Shown here: positions 1 to 8,222 of the stretch, piece after piece
Numbering within the stretch: position 1 is the first letter of the stretch
How the letters are laid out: every line of letters starts with the position of its first letter
NCBI RefSeq assembly: GCF_003991225.1
Contig: NZ_JTFC01000017.1
Span: forward strand, 1-62,682
DNA: 62,682 nt
Direction: 5' to 3'
Origin: Candidatus Kurthia intestinigallinarum
GTDB lineage: Bacteria > Bacillota > Bacilli > Bacillales_A > Planococcaceae
Translations under genes and position numbers: made by a program
Notes under the pieces: model-generated
Databases searched by the model: none
Told to the model about the DNA's origin: nothing
The model's input: the letters and a program-made list of their open reading frames with translations, nothing else

Positions 1-125
1 TGCCCACGTGTTACTCACCCGTCCGCCGCTAAATCAGAGAAGCAAGCTTCTCGTCATTCGCTCGACTTGCATGTATTAGGCACGCCGCCAGCGTTCGTCC
101 TGAGCCAGGATCAAACTCTCCATAA
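1..125 (-). rRNA. 16S rRNA, 5' end (partial)
   Basis: Read on the minus strand, this is the 5' end of a bacterial 16S rRNA gene. It shows the universal 27F priming region (AGAGTTTGATCCTGGCTCAG), then the start of helix 6/V1 and the conserved GGCGGACGGGTGAGTAACACG block. The rest of the gene lies outside the window to the left. The mature 5' end is placed near 125 by analogy with other Bacillales; the exact end was not determined. The short V1 stem-loop resembles Solibacillus/Lysinibacillus sequences. Confidence 0.97.
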
Positions 126-269
126 AAAGTGTTTGAAAGCTCATTTGCTTTGCTAGCGTTATCTTGCTTGATAACATTTTTTCGATTCAATTGAACCGAA
201 TTTATTGTGATTACATCTTGCTTGTTCAGTTTTCAAGGTTCATTTGTACGTCTTGCTGACGACTTTATT

Positions 270-298
270 ACTTTACCACGATAACTTTCAAAAAGCAA
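270..298 (-). promoter_or_regulatory. Possible rrn promoter and leader
   Basis: On the minus strand a TTGCTT -35 and a TAAAGT -10 are 17 bp apart, about 145 bp upstream of the 16S 5' end. That distance is reasonable for a Bacillales rrn leader. The leader between 130 and 265 contains a CCTTGAAAACTGAAC stretch often seen in Firmicutes rrn spacers and leaders. A second promoter may lie further upstream near 345-350 (TTGTCA) but lacks a well-spaced -10. No transcript evidence is available. Confidence 0.35.
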
Positions 299-374
299 GA
301 ACTTTTTAATCGCTACTTTTATAAAGTTTTATAAGCCGTCTTAATGACAAGTAATACTATAAACCATAGAACTA

Positions 375-1265
375 TTATTCGTCAATAGTTTTTCTAAAAT
401 ATTTTTTCATTTTCTTTTCATCGATTGTATAGAAGATAATCCCTACCAAAACAATGATGCCACCTATTATCTGTGATGAATGTAAATATTCACTGAAAAT
501 AAAGTATGCCAATATAGAAGCTCCTACTGGTTCAAATAAAATAGCAATTGAAATCGCATTTGCAGAAACATATTTTAATGCCCAGTTAAATAGATTATGC
601 CCTAACAAATTGGGAACAATAGCTAATAGAAGAAACCACAGCCAGTCCATTGCCGGATAAGGGCCAAAACTTTCCCCTTTCCCTAACATATAAATGGCTA
701 ACACAACGGTACTAATCGCATAGACATTGATCGTATACGTAGTAGATGAAATGTTTTGACGCACACTTTGCCCGCATAACATATAGAAAGAAATGAGGGC
801 ACATGCAAGCAATGCTAAAAGATCGCCAAATAATGCTGTGCCACCTAGTTGCACATCTCCCCAAGCAAGCAACACACTACCAAAAATGGCGATACATGCG
901 GCAATAATGGTTTTAGCTGTTATTTTTTCTTTGAATAAAACATAGGTACCAATGATTGCAAATAAGGGCTGCAATGTCACAAGTACAGTTGAGCTTGCAA
1001 CAGATGTGTAGTTTAAGGATTCAAACCACAAAATGAAATGGAAGGCGAGAAAAATCCCGGATAACGTCATAATCCCCCACTGTTTCCAATTGGTGAGGCG
1101 TAGCTCTTGTCGGTGCTTTAGCCAAAATAACGGCAACATTAGTAACACCGAAAAAAACATTCGATAAAAAGCAATGGCTCCTGCTTCTGCACTTGCTAAT
1201 TTCACAAAAATCGCAGAGGCGGCAACTGATAAAACACCTATAATAATTGCGAAGTATGGATGCAT
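375..1265 (-). CDS. EamA/DMT-family transporter
   Basis: A roughly 296-residue, very hydrophobic protein with about ten predicted membrane segments, arranged as two repeated EamA halves of the drug/metabolite transporter superfamily. Family landmarks visible are the N-terminal AEAGAIAFYRMFFS region, with an R after the first repeat helix, and a GxxLLAWGD segment in the middle. Such proteins export or import small metabolites; the substrate cannot be read from sequence. The start is set at 1265 because AAGGAG lies seven bases upstream; an upstream in-frame ATG at 1301 has no good ribosome binding site. It is divergent from the MgtC-like gene and ends about 250 bp from the rrn operon. Confidence 0.85.
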   Translation of the reverse strand: MHPYFAIIIGVLSVAASAIFVKLASAEAGAIAFYRMFFSVLLMLPLFWLKHRQELRLTNWKQWGIMTLSGIFLAFHFILWFESLNYTSVASSTVLVTLQPLFAIIGTYVLFKEKITAKTIIAACIAIFGSVLLAWGDVQLGGTALFGDLLALLACALISFYMLCGQSVRQNISSTTYTINVYAISTVVLAIYMLGKGESFGPYPAMDWLWFLLLAIVPNLLGHNLFNWALKYVSANAISIAILFEPVGASILAYFIFSEYLHSSQIIGGIIVLVGIIFYTIDEKKMKKYFRKTIDE

Positions 1266-1383
1266 TTTCTTACTCCTTGAAAAATTGGTTAAATACTCCA
1301 CTTAACTGATGTACAATGAAGCAATAACCTATTTTCTCATTAAACAGATGAACTGACAATATCATTTAAAAGGGGGAAATCCG

Positions 1384-2103
1384 ATGGAGTGGCTGACAGA
1401 TTATAGTTTATTACGAGAAGCTAGTATAAAGATGCTGATTGCTGCGACATTAAGTTTAATAATCGGTGTGGAACGGGAATTGAAAGGCAAGCCTGTTGGG
1501 TTGAAAACTAGTCTTGTTATCGCAACATTTAGCTGTTTATTGACGATCATTTCAATGGAATCGGCGTTACGTGCAACACCCGTTCCAGGTATCAATATTA
1601 CGATGGACCCGCTTCGCTTAGCGGCACAGATTGTAAGTGGTATCGGTTTCCTTGGTGCTGGGGTTATTTTGCATCGTACAAATGATAGCATTACAGGCCT
1701 TACAACAGCAGCAATGATTTGGGGCGCAGCTGGTATTGGAATTGCTGTAGGTGCTGGCTTCTATATTCCTGCTCTTATTGCCGTTTTCATTATTTTACTT
1801 GGTGTGGAAGTTGTAGCACCACTCTTCTTTCGTTTAGGGCCCGCTCTATTGCGGCGTAAAGAGGCTTCACTAAAGATTGTTGTGTTACAAATAGAGGATA
1901 TTGATACCGTGCTTGATTATTTAAAAATAAACCATTTTACCATTGAGCAATTCAATATTAAGGATATCCATGCGGACTTCGTTTTGAAGCATGTTATTCA
2001 TTTACAGCTATCCTCGTTACCAGAAGAGGATGCACTATCAATGTACCGGAAAATCCGTAAACTTGATTGTGTTGAAACAGTAGAAATTGAACTTCTATCA
2101 TAG
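1384..2103 (+). CDS. MgtC/SapB family membrane protein
   Basis: A 239-residue protein with a hydrophobic N-terminal domain of four to five membrane helices and a soluble C-terminal tail of about 85 residues resembling the ACT-like tail of MgtC relatives. The family signature is present early (GVERELKGKPVGLKTS), as is the glycine-rich GIGFLGAGVI segment. MgtC proteins adapt cells to low magnesium or act on the F-type ATPase in some pathogens; the role here is unknown. A GGGGGA ribosome site precedes the ATG. The CDF transporter gene follows after 14 bp, so the two are probably one operon concerned with divalent cations. Confidence 0.9.
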   Translation: MEWLTDYSLLREASIKMLIAATLSLIIGVERELKGKPVGLKTSLVIATFSCLLTIISMESALRATPVPGINITMDPLRLAAQIVSGIGFLGAGVILHRTNDSITGLTTAAMIWGAAGIGIAVGAGFYIPALIAVFIILLGVEVVAPLFFRLGPALLRRKEASLKIVVLQIEDIDTVLDYLKINHFTIEQFNIKDIHADFVLKHVIHLQLSSLPEEDALSMYRKIRKLDCVETVEIELLS

Positions 2104-2117
2104 AGGAGGATTTTATA

Positions 2118-3125
2118 ATGGGTGAATTTTTCTCACTTTTAAAGCAAGGTAATAAACCATCGCTTCTAGCAGGTTTTGTTAATTTAATTTTAGGCATTGT
2201 TAAAGGAGCAGCTTATTTCTTCACAGGAAATGTAGCAATGTTCGCTGAAATGATGCACTCACTAGGTGACGCCGCCAATCAATTCTTTGTTTTCATTGGC
2301 TCCGCCCTCTCAAAAAAAGCGCCAACTCGAAAATTTCCCACTGGCTTTGGTCGGGTTATTAATCTTGTTTGTTTATTTGCTGTTATTATCGTTGGGATTT
2401 TAGCATATGAAACAATTTTAGAAGGCTGGCATCATATTTTACATCCGACGACTTCTACAGGTGTTTGGATTGTACTAAGTGTTTTAGCACTAGGTATCCT
2501 ATTAGAAGGAACGGTATTATTTAAAGCTTGTAAAGAAATTAATCACGAGGCAGGTGTAGAGGCTAAAGGACTTGCAACATTTATATCTGCACTGAAAAAT
2601 CTCGGACGTGCTAAGCCTGCAACAAAGCTTGTCTTTATGGAAGATACGGTAGCAACGCTCGGGAATGTCTTAGCCTTTATCGCCGTACTCATTGCGCATT
2701 ACACACCGTTTAATCAGATTGAAGGGATTGTATCAATTATTATCGGCTGTATGATGTTCTTCGTTGTCGGGACAGTCTTTTTGGAAAATGCGCGTGGTGC
2801 AATTGGTGAAACAGATGAAGAAATGTTAAATCATATTGCTTATCTTGTATCCGATAATCCACATATAAAAGATATTCGTCGTCTAGAGGTTATTAAAGAA
2901 GGTGAATCCTTACATGTTGAATTAATGGCTGAAATCGATCCGACTGTGACAGTGGCTTTTGCCGATGATGTTCGAGACAATTTAATGAAACTGCTATTAG
3001 CACAAAAAGGTGTTAGTCGTGCTACAATTTATTTTGACGAAGATGACGGTGTTACAAACTGGAGTCATATCGGTGAACGACCGGAAACGTTAAAAACAGA
3101 GAATGCCAATTTATCATCAAAATAG
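2118..3125 (+). CDS. Cation diffusion facilitator family transporter
   Basis: A 335-residue member of the CDF family of divalent-metal/proton antiporters in the cytoplasmic membrane. The second helix carries the family HxxxD metal site (HSLGD, about residue 48), and a second acidic site is in the fifth helix (MEDTVATLG). The cytoplasmic C-terminal domain (about residues 230-320) has the usual ferredoxin-like pattern with a Val-Glu-Leu strand. A GAGGAGG ribosome site lies upstream, and a Rho-independent terminator follows the stop. The metal cannot be called: the helix-5 motif is not the classic HxxxD seen in Zn exporters. Confidence 0.88.
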   Translation: MGEFFSLLKQGNKPSLLAGFVNLILGIVKGAAYFFTGNVAMFAEMMHSLGDAANQFFVFIGSALSKKAPTRKFPTGFGRVINLVCLFAVIIVGILAYETILEGWHHILHPTTSTGVWIVLSVLALGILLEGTVLFKACKEINHEAGVEAKGLATFISALKNLGRAKPATKLVFMEDTVATLGNVLAFIAVLIAHYTPFNQIEGIVSIIIGCMMFFVVGTVFLENARGAIGETDEEMLNHIAYLVSDNPHIKDIRRLEVIKEGESLHVELMAEIDPTVTVAFADDVRDNLMKLLLAQKGVSRATIYFDEDDGVTNWSHIGERPETLKTENANLSSK

Positions 3126-3146
3126 CAATTCTTTTATTGCTACAAA

Positions 3147-3177
3147 AGAATTGTTCTACGGGACAATTCTTTTTTTA
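3147..3177 (+). terminator. Rho-independent terminator after the CDF gene
   Basis: AGAATTGTTC and GGACAATTCT pair around a TACG tetraloop, followed by seven T. It closes the MgtC/CDF operon just upstream of the phosphatase gene. Confidence 0.9.
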
Positions 3178-3197
3178 TGGAGCGAGGAGCTGACTGG

Positions 3198-3899
3198 ATG
3201 CGTACATTAGTAGTTGGAGATATTCACGGAGAACTAGCAATGGTTCAAGCATTAGTAAAAAAAGTAAAGTATGATTCATCGCAGGATGAGCTGATTTTTC
3301 TTGGTGATTATATTGACCGAGGTCCTGATTCAAAAGGAGTGATTGCCTTTATGAAGCAATTACAACAAGCAGGTGCTATTTGTCTTTCTGGTAATCATGA
3401 GCAAATTATGTATGAGGCCTTTAAAAATCGTTCTACCGAAAGCTGGCTACACTGGCTTCATACAGCTGGTGGTGTCGCAACACTTAAAAGCTACGGTTTT
3501 GATACAGAGGATATCGAGCATAGTATGTCACCTGAATCGTTTGTGACAGCTGAAATTGAAGAAGATTTAGAATGGATTCGCTCACTTGAAACGTATGTCG
3601 AGCGTGACGACTATATTTTTGTCCATGGCGGCGTCGATCCAGAGGTGCCGCTTAGCATTACGCCAAAACATCGTCTGTTATGGATTCGCCAAGAATTTCA
3701 CGACAATTATCGAGGCAAAAAAACGGTGGTGTTTGGTCATACGCCTACACCACGTCTTCATAAAGAACGAGGTAATTTCGCCGTCTATTTTGGTGATAAC
3801 AATATTATTGGCCTTGATGGTGGCGCAGTCTTTGGCGGTGCACTACATTGTCTTGTCTTACCAACTAGAGAAATTGTATCTATTAATGCTAAGGGATAA
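3198..3899 (+). CDS. PrpA-type metallophosphoesterase (Ser/Thr protein phosphatase 1 family)
   Basis: A 233-residue calcineurin-like phosphoesterase. All hallmark motifs are visible in order: GDIHG near residue 9, GDYIDRGPDSKG near residue 43, GNHEQ near residue 72, and two later metal-binding histidines (VHGGVD; FGHTPT). These bind two metal ions for hydrolysis of phosphoprotein or diadenosine-polyphosphate substrates. The ATG at 3198 is preferred because GAGGAG lies eight bases upstream; an ATG at 3177 overlaps the T-tract of the preceding terminator. The gene converges on gudB across an intergenic repeat. Confidence 0.88.
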   Translation: MRTLVVGDIHGELAMVQALVKKVKYDSSQDELIFLGDYIDRGPDSKGVIAFMKQLQQAGAICLSGNHEQIMYEAFKNRSTESWLHWLHTAGGVATLKSYGFDTEDIEHSMSPESFVTAEIEEDLEWIRSLETYVERDDYIFVHGGVDPEVPLSITPKHRLLWIRQEFHDNYRGKKTVVFGHTPTPRLHKERGNFAVYFGDNNIIGLDGGAVFGGALHCLVLPTREIVSINAKG

Positions 3900-3906
3900 G
3901 TTCGCA

Positions 3907-4033
3907 TTAAAAAAGAGACTGAGACAAAACACATCATGTTCCTTTTTAGCGTTCACAACGAAAAACCGGAACCGCGCCACCGCGCGATTCCGGTTTTTTC
4001 TTATGCTCATAGATGTGTCAAAGCCTCTTTTTA
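3907..4033. repeat. Intergenic repeat copy 1 (bidirectional terminator-like)
   Basis: A ~125-bp element with outer imperfect inverted arms (AAAAAGAGACTGAGACAAAAC left; GTGTCAAAGCCTCTTTTT right) and a central GC-rich hairpin whose stem begins AAAACCGGAA and ends TTCCGGTTTT. Copies recur at 10845-10981 (inverted) and 18205-18342. All three lie between convergent genes, so they probably terminate transcription from both sides. Confidence 0.85.
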
Positions 4034-5278
4034 TTATACCCAGCCACGGAAGCGTGATGCTTCAGCTGTTTTACGTACGCCGACCATATAGGCTGCTAAG
4101 CGCATGTCAATTTTTCGTGACATGGCCACATTGTAAATATTATCGAATGCTTCGACCATTTTTTTGTATAGTTTTTCGTTTACTTCTTCTTCTGTCCAGT
4201 AGTAGCCTTGATTATTTTGTACCCACTCAAAGTAAGATACCGTTACACCACCAGCAGATGCTAATACGTCTGGCACAAGTAGAACGCCACGTTCTGTCAA
4301 GATTTTTGTTGCTTCTGATGTCGTTGGGCCATTTGCCGCTTCGACAACGATATTTGCTTTAATATTATGTGCATTTTCTGCTGTGATTTGATTTTCAATC
4401 GCAGCTGGCACTAAAATATCACATTCAAGTTCTAGTAGTTCTTCATTTGTAATCGTATTTTCGAATAGGTTTGTTACCGTACCGAAACTATCACGACGAT
4501 CAAGTAAGTAATCAATATCTAAGCCTTCTGGATCGTATAATGCACCGTTTGCATCTGAAATGCCGACTACTTTTGCACCTAGATCATTCATAAACTTCGC
4601 TAAGAAGCTACCCGCATTCCCGAAACCTTGGATTACAACGCGTGCACCTTTGATTTCTAGGTCACGACGTTTTGCTGCTTGCTCAATGACGATGGTTACA
4701 CCTTGGGCAGTCGCACGGTCACGGCCTTGCGAGCCACCAAGTACGATTGGCTTCCCTGTAATGAAGCCTGGAGAGTTAAATTCATCCATGCGGCTATATT
4801 CATCCATCATCCATGCCATAATTTGTGCATTTGTGAAAACATCTGGCGCTGGAATATCTTTTGTTGGACCAACGATTTGGCTTGTTGCACGAACGTAACC
4901 ACGGCTTAGGCGCTCAAGCTCGCCCATTGACATTTGACGTGGGTCACAGACAACGCCACCTTTACCACCACCATATGGTAAATCGACAATTCCTGCTTTT
5001 AATGTCATCCACATCGATAATGCCTTAACTTCTTCTTCTGTTACATTCGGGTGGAAACGAACGCCACCTTTTGTGGGGCCAACAGCATCATTATGTTGTG
5101 CGCGGTAACCTGTAAATACCGTTACAGTACCATCATCCATACGAACAGGAATGCGGACTTGTAGCATGCGTAATGGCTCTTTTAAAAGCTCATACATCGC
5201 CTCATCATAACCTAATTTTTGCAATGCTTCTTTAATAATCGTTTGTGTAGATGTAAATAGATTCAGATTTTCTGCCAT
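4034..5278 (-). CDS. gudB: NAD-specific glutamate dehydrogenase
   Basis: A 414-residue Glu/Leu/Phe/Val dehydrogenase that catabolises glutamate to 2-oxoglutarate and ammonium. The glutamate-binding KGGVRFHP motif is near residue 90, the catalytic lysine sits in PYGGGKGGV near residue 123, and the NAD-binding Rossmann loop is QGFGNAG near residue 228. Length matches B. subtilis GudB/RocG. Choosing GudB over RocG is inference: no arginine-catabolism genes are nearby. A GAGG-type ribosome site precedes the ATG. Together with gltAB, 29 kb away, it gives both arms of the glutamate cycle in one window. Confidence 0.95.
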   Translation of the reverse strand: MAENLNLFTSTQTIIKEALQKLGYDEAMYELLKEPLRMLQVRIPVRMDDGTVTVFTGYRAQHNDAVGPTKGGVRFHPNVTEEEVKALSMWMTLKAGIVDLPYGGGKGGVVCDPRQMSMGELERLSRGYVRATSQIVGPTKDIPAPDVFTNAQIMAWMMDEYSRMDEFNSPGFITGKPIVLGGSQGRDRATAQGVTIVIEQAAKRRDLEIKGARVVIQGFGNAGSFLAKFMNDLGAKVVGISDANGALYDPEGLDIDYLLDRRDSFGTVTNLFENTITNEELLELECDILVPAAIENQITAENAHNIKANIVVEAANGPTTSEATKILTERGVLLVPDVLASAGGVTVSYFEWVQNNQGYYWTEEEVNEKLYKKMVEAFDNIYNVAMSRKIDMRLAAYMVGVRKTAEASRFRGWV

Positions 5279-5410
5279 TATACATTCCTCGCCTCTTTAC
5301 TAAGTATTAGATTACCAATATCGCCCATATTGTAACACAGAACACTCACTCATGCCGACTATTTCTACTTTTTTCATCTATCTTTTTTAAAACGCTTACA
5401 AAACAATTAA

Positions 5411-5445
5411 AAAAAGAGTTGCCCCATTATGAGACAACTCTTTTT
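5411..5445 (-). terminator. Terminator after yugI
   Basis: A GAGTTG/CAACTC stem with A- and T-tracts on both flanks. It lies just after the yugI stop on the minus strand. Confidence 0.8.
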
Positions 5446-5460
5446 CAATCGAAAAGCTGC

Positions 5461-5835
5461 TTAGTTTAAACCGGATTCTTCAATCCATTCACCGAGCTTT
5501 TCTTTTAATGAATTAAAGCCAACCGAGTCTTTTTCGTCCACTCGGTCTTGTAGTGATTTGCGTGGCAATTGTTCTTTTCGCTTTATCGGTTTTGCCTGTA
5601 AAGCGCGCAGTGACAGACTAATTTTTTCGTCATTATCCGCAATATCTAAAATCTTCACGCGAACAATGTCGCCGACGGTTAAATGGTCTGTAATGCTTTT
5701 TACAAAGCCGTAAGTAATTTCAGAAATATGAACTAAACCTTGCGTGTTAGCATCTAATGCAACGAAAGCACCATAAGGCTGAATACCAGTGACTTTGCCT
5801 GAAACAATATCGCCAACCTTATACTTGTTAGACAT
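5461..5835 (-). CDS. yugI: S1 RNA-binding domain protein, general stress protein 13 type
   Basis: A 124-residue protein whose first ~75 residues form one S1/OB-fold domain (VGDIVSGKVTGIQPYGAFVAL, then GLVHISEI and VRVKILDID-like strands). A charged, flexible tail follows. It matches the YugI/GSP13 family, ribosome-associated RNA-binding proteins in Bacillus. Three in-frame starts exist (TTG 5853, ATG 5841, ATG 5835); the last is chosen because AGTAGG lies six bases before it and the product then begins MSNKYKVGD. In B. subtilis yugI also sits near yugE and an aminotransferase gene. Confidence 0.9.
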   Translation of the reverse strand: MSNKYKVGDIVSGKVTGIQPYGAFVALDANTQGLVHISEITYGFVKSITDHLTVGDIVRVKILDIADNDEKISLSLRALQAKPIKRKEQLPRKSLQDRVDEKDSVGFNSLKEKLGEWIEESGLN

Positions 5836-6005
5836 CGTCATCCTACTTTCCAAACTGCCCTTGTTCTTTTATATATCCATTGTCATTATAGCATAGACGA
5901 ATTGGTGCTTCAAAAGTTCTCGATTATTTCTGAAAATATCTTTTTTAAATTTTCAAACATCTTTAAATATACGAAATCACAGCATTTTTGAGATTTGAAT
6001 CATAT

Positions 6006-6046
6006 AAAAAAGAACTTCTACTATATTAGTAGGAGTCCTTTTTTTA
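6006..6046 (-). terminator. Terminator after the DUF1871-like gene
   Basis: ACTTCTACTA pairs with TAGTAGGAGT across a short AT loop. On the minus strand it is followed by a T-tract immediately after the stop codon. Confidence 0.8.
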
Positions 6047-6295
6047 TTTACTCTTCAACAAAGCCGCTAATTTTAGCACAATTAATTTGCGGGCGGTATC
6101 GATGCATTCTTCAATTGGTAACCACATTTGAGAAGACGTTTCATAAATGCGCTGAATTTGATTTCCTAAAGCAGACGGGTCAAACGTTTCTTGCAAGGCT
6201 TCAAACAATTTTACTGCTTGGTCATCCTCTAGCTTTAAAGCATTCCATTGTGCTAACATATGCTCCGCTTCTCGCTGTATGTCTATATTGTCCAT
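6044..6295 (-). CDS. Small DUF1871-like protein (YugE type)
   Basis: An 83-residue acidic protein. Its second half (LGNQIQRIYETSSQMWLP, then EECIDTARKL) fits my recollection of the conserved C-terminal pattern of DUF1871/YugE, whose function is unknown. Its place beside yugI supports the match, as YugE lies in the same neighbourhood in B. subtilis. The ATG at 6295 is preferred over an upstream GTG because AGGTGG is five to six bases before it. Divergent from patB. Confidence 0.6.
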   Translation of the reverse strand: MDNIDIQREAEHMLAQWNALKLEDDQAVKLFEALQETFDPSALGNQIQRIYETSSQMWLPIEECIDTARKLIVLKLAALLKSK

Positions 6296-6377
6296 TGCTT
6301 CCACCTATCTATTTCCATTAATACTCGATATAATAGCATAAAATCAACTAATGCAAAAAGAAATGGGGCTAAAAGCA

Positions 6378-7547
6378 ATGAGTTTATTCGATAAAGTTTA
6401 CACACGTCAACAAACGGATTCATTAAAATGGGACAAATTAAAGCTCGTCTACGGACGCGATAATGTCGATGGCATCATTCCAATGTGGGTAGCAGATATG
6501 GATTTTGCAGCACCAAAAAGCATTACACAAGCGATTCAAAAACGCCTCGATAATCCCGTTTATGGCTATTCATTTGAAGGTGAAGCCTGCACGACTGCCA
6601 CAACAAATTGGCTGAAGTCGAAGCATGATACAATTATTGATCCGAGCTGGGTATTGTATCACCAAGGGGTTGTTCCTGCGATTGCCTCTGTTGTGGAAGC
6701 ATTCACAAGTGAAACGGACACTGTATTAATGACGGCACCGATTTACCCACCCTTTTTCAATTCACCAAAGCAATTAGCGCGTGAGGTCGCTTTTTGTCCA
6801 CTAGATGAATCAAATGGTATCTATACGTTAAATTTCGATAAACTTGAGGCTGCCTTAGCACCTGAACATGTGACACTCTTTATTTTATGCCATCCACATA
6901 ATCCAATTGGCTTTACATGGGATGAGGCGGCACTTCGTCAAATCGATGCGCTTTGTGCGAAGCATGGCGTACTATTATTATCCGATGAAATCCATAGCGA
7001 CCTTGTGCTAACGGGTACCCACATACCCCTTCTAAAAATTACGGCGCATCCTGAAAATGTCATTACATTATTTGCGCCAACGAAAACGTTTAATATTGCA
7101 GGTATTCATGCAGCGATGATGTTTGTGCCAGACGCGCAAAAACGTCAAACCTTGCAAAAGACAATGCAAAGTCATGCACAAGGTGGCTTAAATATTTTTG
7201 CTATTGCCGCAATTGAAGGTGCTTTTAGCAAGGAAGGTGCTAATTGGTTAGCAGAGCTAAAAGATTATTTACGTGCGAATATCCGTTATACAGCTGAACA
7301 ATTAAATGCAGTTGATGGCTTACGCATCCATGAAAATGATGCGACGTATTTAATGTGGTTAGATTACCGCGCAACAAATTTAGATGAAAAAGATGTCATG
7401 AATCGCTTATTAGATGCTGGTGTCGCATTAGATCCCGGCACAAAATACGGTGAATATGGCAAAGGCTTTTTACGCATTAATATCGCATGTCCTAAAGAAA
7501 CTCTAGAACAAGGCATTTCACGTATTAAGGCTGTCTTTACAGCATAA
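6378..7547 (+). CDS. patB: MalY/PatB-type cystathionine beta-lyase
   Basis: A 389-residue fold-type I PLP enzyme that splits C-S bonds (cystathionine/cysteine beta-lyase). Family marks: IPMWVADMDFAAP near residue 33, CHPHNPIGFTW near 175, the LLSDEIHSDL stretch supplying the Asp that contacts the PLP pyridine nitrogen, and FAPTKTFNIAG near 235 with the Schiff-base lysine. The C-terminal RINIAC motif supplies the carboxylate-binding arginine. The ATG at 6378 has a GGGG site about ten bases upstream; an ATG at 6351 lacks one. It fits a role in methionine/homocysteine supply beside the met genes of this chromosome. Confidence 0.88.
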   Translation: MSLFDKVYTRQQTDSLKWDKLKLVYGRDNVDGIIPMWVADMDFAAPKSITQAIQKRLDNPVYGYSFEGEACTTATTNWLKSKHDTIIDPSWVLYHQGVVPAIASVVEAFTSETDTVLMTAPIYPPFFNSPKQLAREVAFCPLDESNGIYTLNFDKLEAALAPEHVTLFILCHPHNPIGFTWDEAALRQIDALCAKHGVLLLSDEIHSDLVLTGTHIPLLKITAHPENVITLFAPTKTFNIAGIHAAMMFVPDAQKRQTLQKTMQSHAQGGLNIFAIAAIEGAFSKEGANWLAELKDYLRANIRYTAEQLNAVDGLRIHENDATYLMWLDYRATNLDEKDVMNRLLDAGVALDPGTKYGEYGKGFLRINIACPKETLEQGISRIKAVFTA

Positions 7548-7623
7548 TTAACTAGCTCTTTCTTATTTTTTCTACACTATACATTTTTAAGTACATTAAA
7601 CTAAAAAAGCACCATCTATAAGG

Positions 7624-7665
7624 ACGTGTATAAAGAATTGGTCTCTTTTATACACGTTTCTTTTT
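7624..7665 (+). terminator. Terminator downstream of patB
   Basis: An 11-bp perfect stem (ACGTGTATAAA/TTTATACACGT) around a 12-nt loop, followed by a T-rich tract. It lies about 75 bp after the patB stop. Confidence 0.85.
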
Positions 7666-7839
7666 ATTTCTCCAAGTATTTTATTGACAAAAATATGATT
7701 TTAAATCAACAAAAATACGATAAATGGCATATTTTTATTATTTAAAACTACGTGTATAGTGTTAATTACCGTTTTAATAAAAAGCATTTGCTAAAGAATA
7801 CACTTGCCATGTGAAATTCAATCTCAAATGCATCTTTTC
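7666..7839. other. AT-rich intergenic DNA, no gene seen
   Basis: No open frame with a ribosome binding site on either strand and no strong hairpin. It separates the patB terminator from the repeat array. Confidence 0.6.
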
Positions 7840-7868
7840 CCACTGACTTGCCGGTCGGTGGTTTTTTT
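7840..7868 (+). terminator. Terminator-like hairpin before the repeat array
   Basis: CCACTGAC pairs with GTCGGTGG (one G-T wobble) around TTGCCG and is followed by seven T. No gene is immediately upstream, so it may end a non-coding transcript or belong to the repeat cluster. Confidence 0.65.
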
Positions 7869-8141
7869 CGTTCACAGGACGTGAACGGATCGACGTTGCC
7901 ACAGGACGTGGCGTTCTTAGTCGATCTTCCTTCGTTGGATGGGCATAGTTCGGTGTTGCCGCATGGACGCGGCGTTCTTAACCGAACTTCTTCTTTCAGG
8001 ACGTGAACGGATCGACGTTGCCACAGGACGTGGCGTTCTTAGTCGATCTTCCTTCGTTGGATGGGCATAGTTCGGTGTTGCCGCATGGACGCGGCGTTCT
8101 TAACCGAACTTCTTCTTTCAGGACGTGAACGGATTGACGTT
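7869..8141 (+). repeat. 122-bp tandem repeat of GGA-loop hairpins
   Basis: Two full copies and a partial third of a 122-bp unit (starts 7876, 7998, 8120; the full copies are essentially identical). Each full unit folds into two hairpins. In A (7888-7926; 8010-8048) GATCGAC pairs with GTCGATC and GCCAC with GTGGC, loop AGGAC. In B (7947-7988; 8069-8110) AGTTCGGT pairs with ACCGAACT and GCCGC with GCGGC, loop ATGGAC. Both have the same asymmetric internal loop, GTT opposite GTTCTTA. A simpler hairpin (CGTTCAC/GTGAACG, loop AGGAC) precedes the first copy at 7869-7887. No protein is encoded. Confidence 0.9.
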
Positions 8142-8170
8142 TCCACATAAAAATAATTTTTAATACATTA

Positions 8171-8209
8171 AAAAAACACCGCATCTCCAAATGGAGATGC
8201 GGCGTTTTA
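8171..8209 (-). terminator. Terminator after ppiB
   Basis: A perfect 9-bp stem (CGCATCTCC/GGAGATGCG) with an AAAT loop. On the minus strand it is followed by a run of T just past the ppiB stop. Confidence 0.92.
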
Positions 8210-8222
8210 TTGTAGTGGCAAA

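Noticed and set aside
4034-5278. Cryptic gudB allele with an inactivating short duplication, as in laboratory B. subtilis
   Set aside because: The frame is intact and no short tandem codon duplication is visible in the active-site region.
7869-8141. CRISPR array at the 122-bp tandem repeat
   Set aside because: Units are contiguous and identical over their length with no unique spacers, and no cas genes are nearby. The repeat unit is far longer than CRISPR repeats.
7996-8190. 64-codon minus-strand frame across the repeat array
   Set aside because: It consists of repeat DNA read by chance, crosses several hairpins and the ppiB terminator, and has no ribosome binding site.
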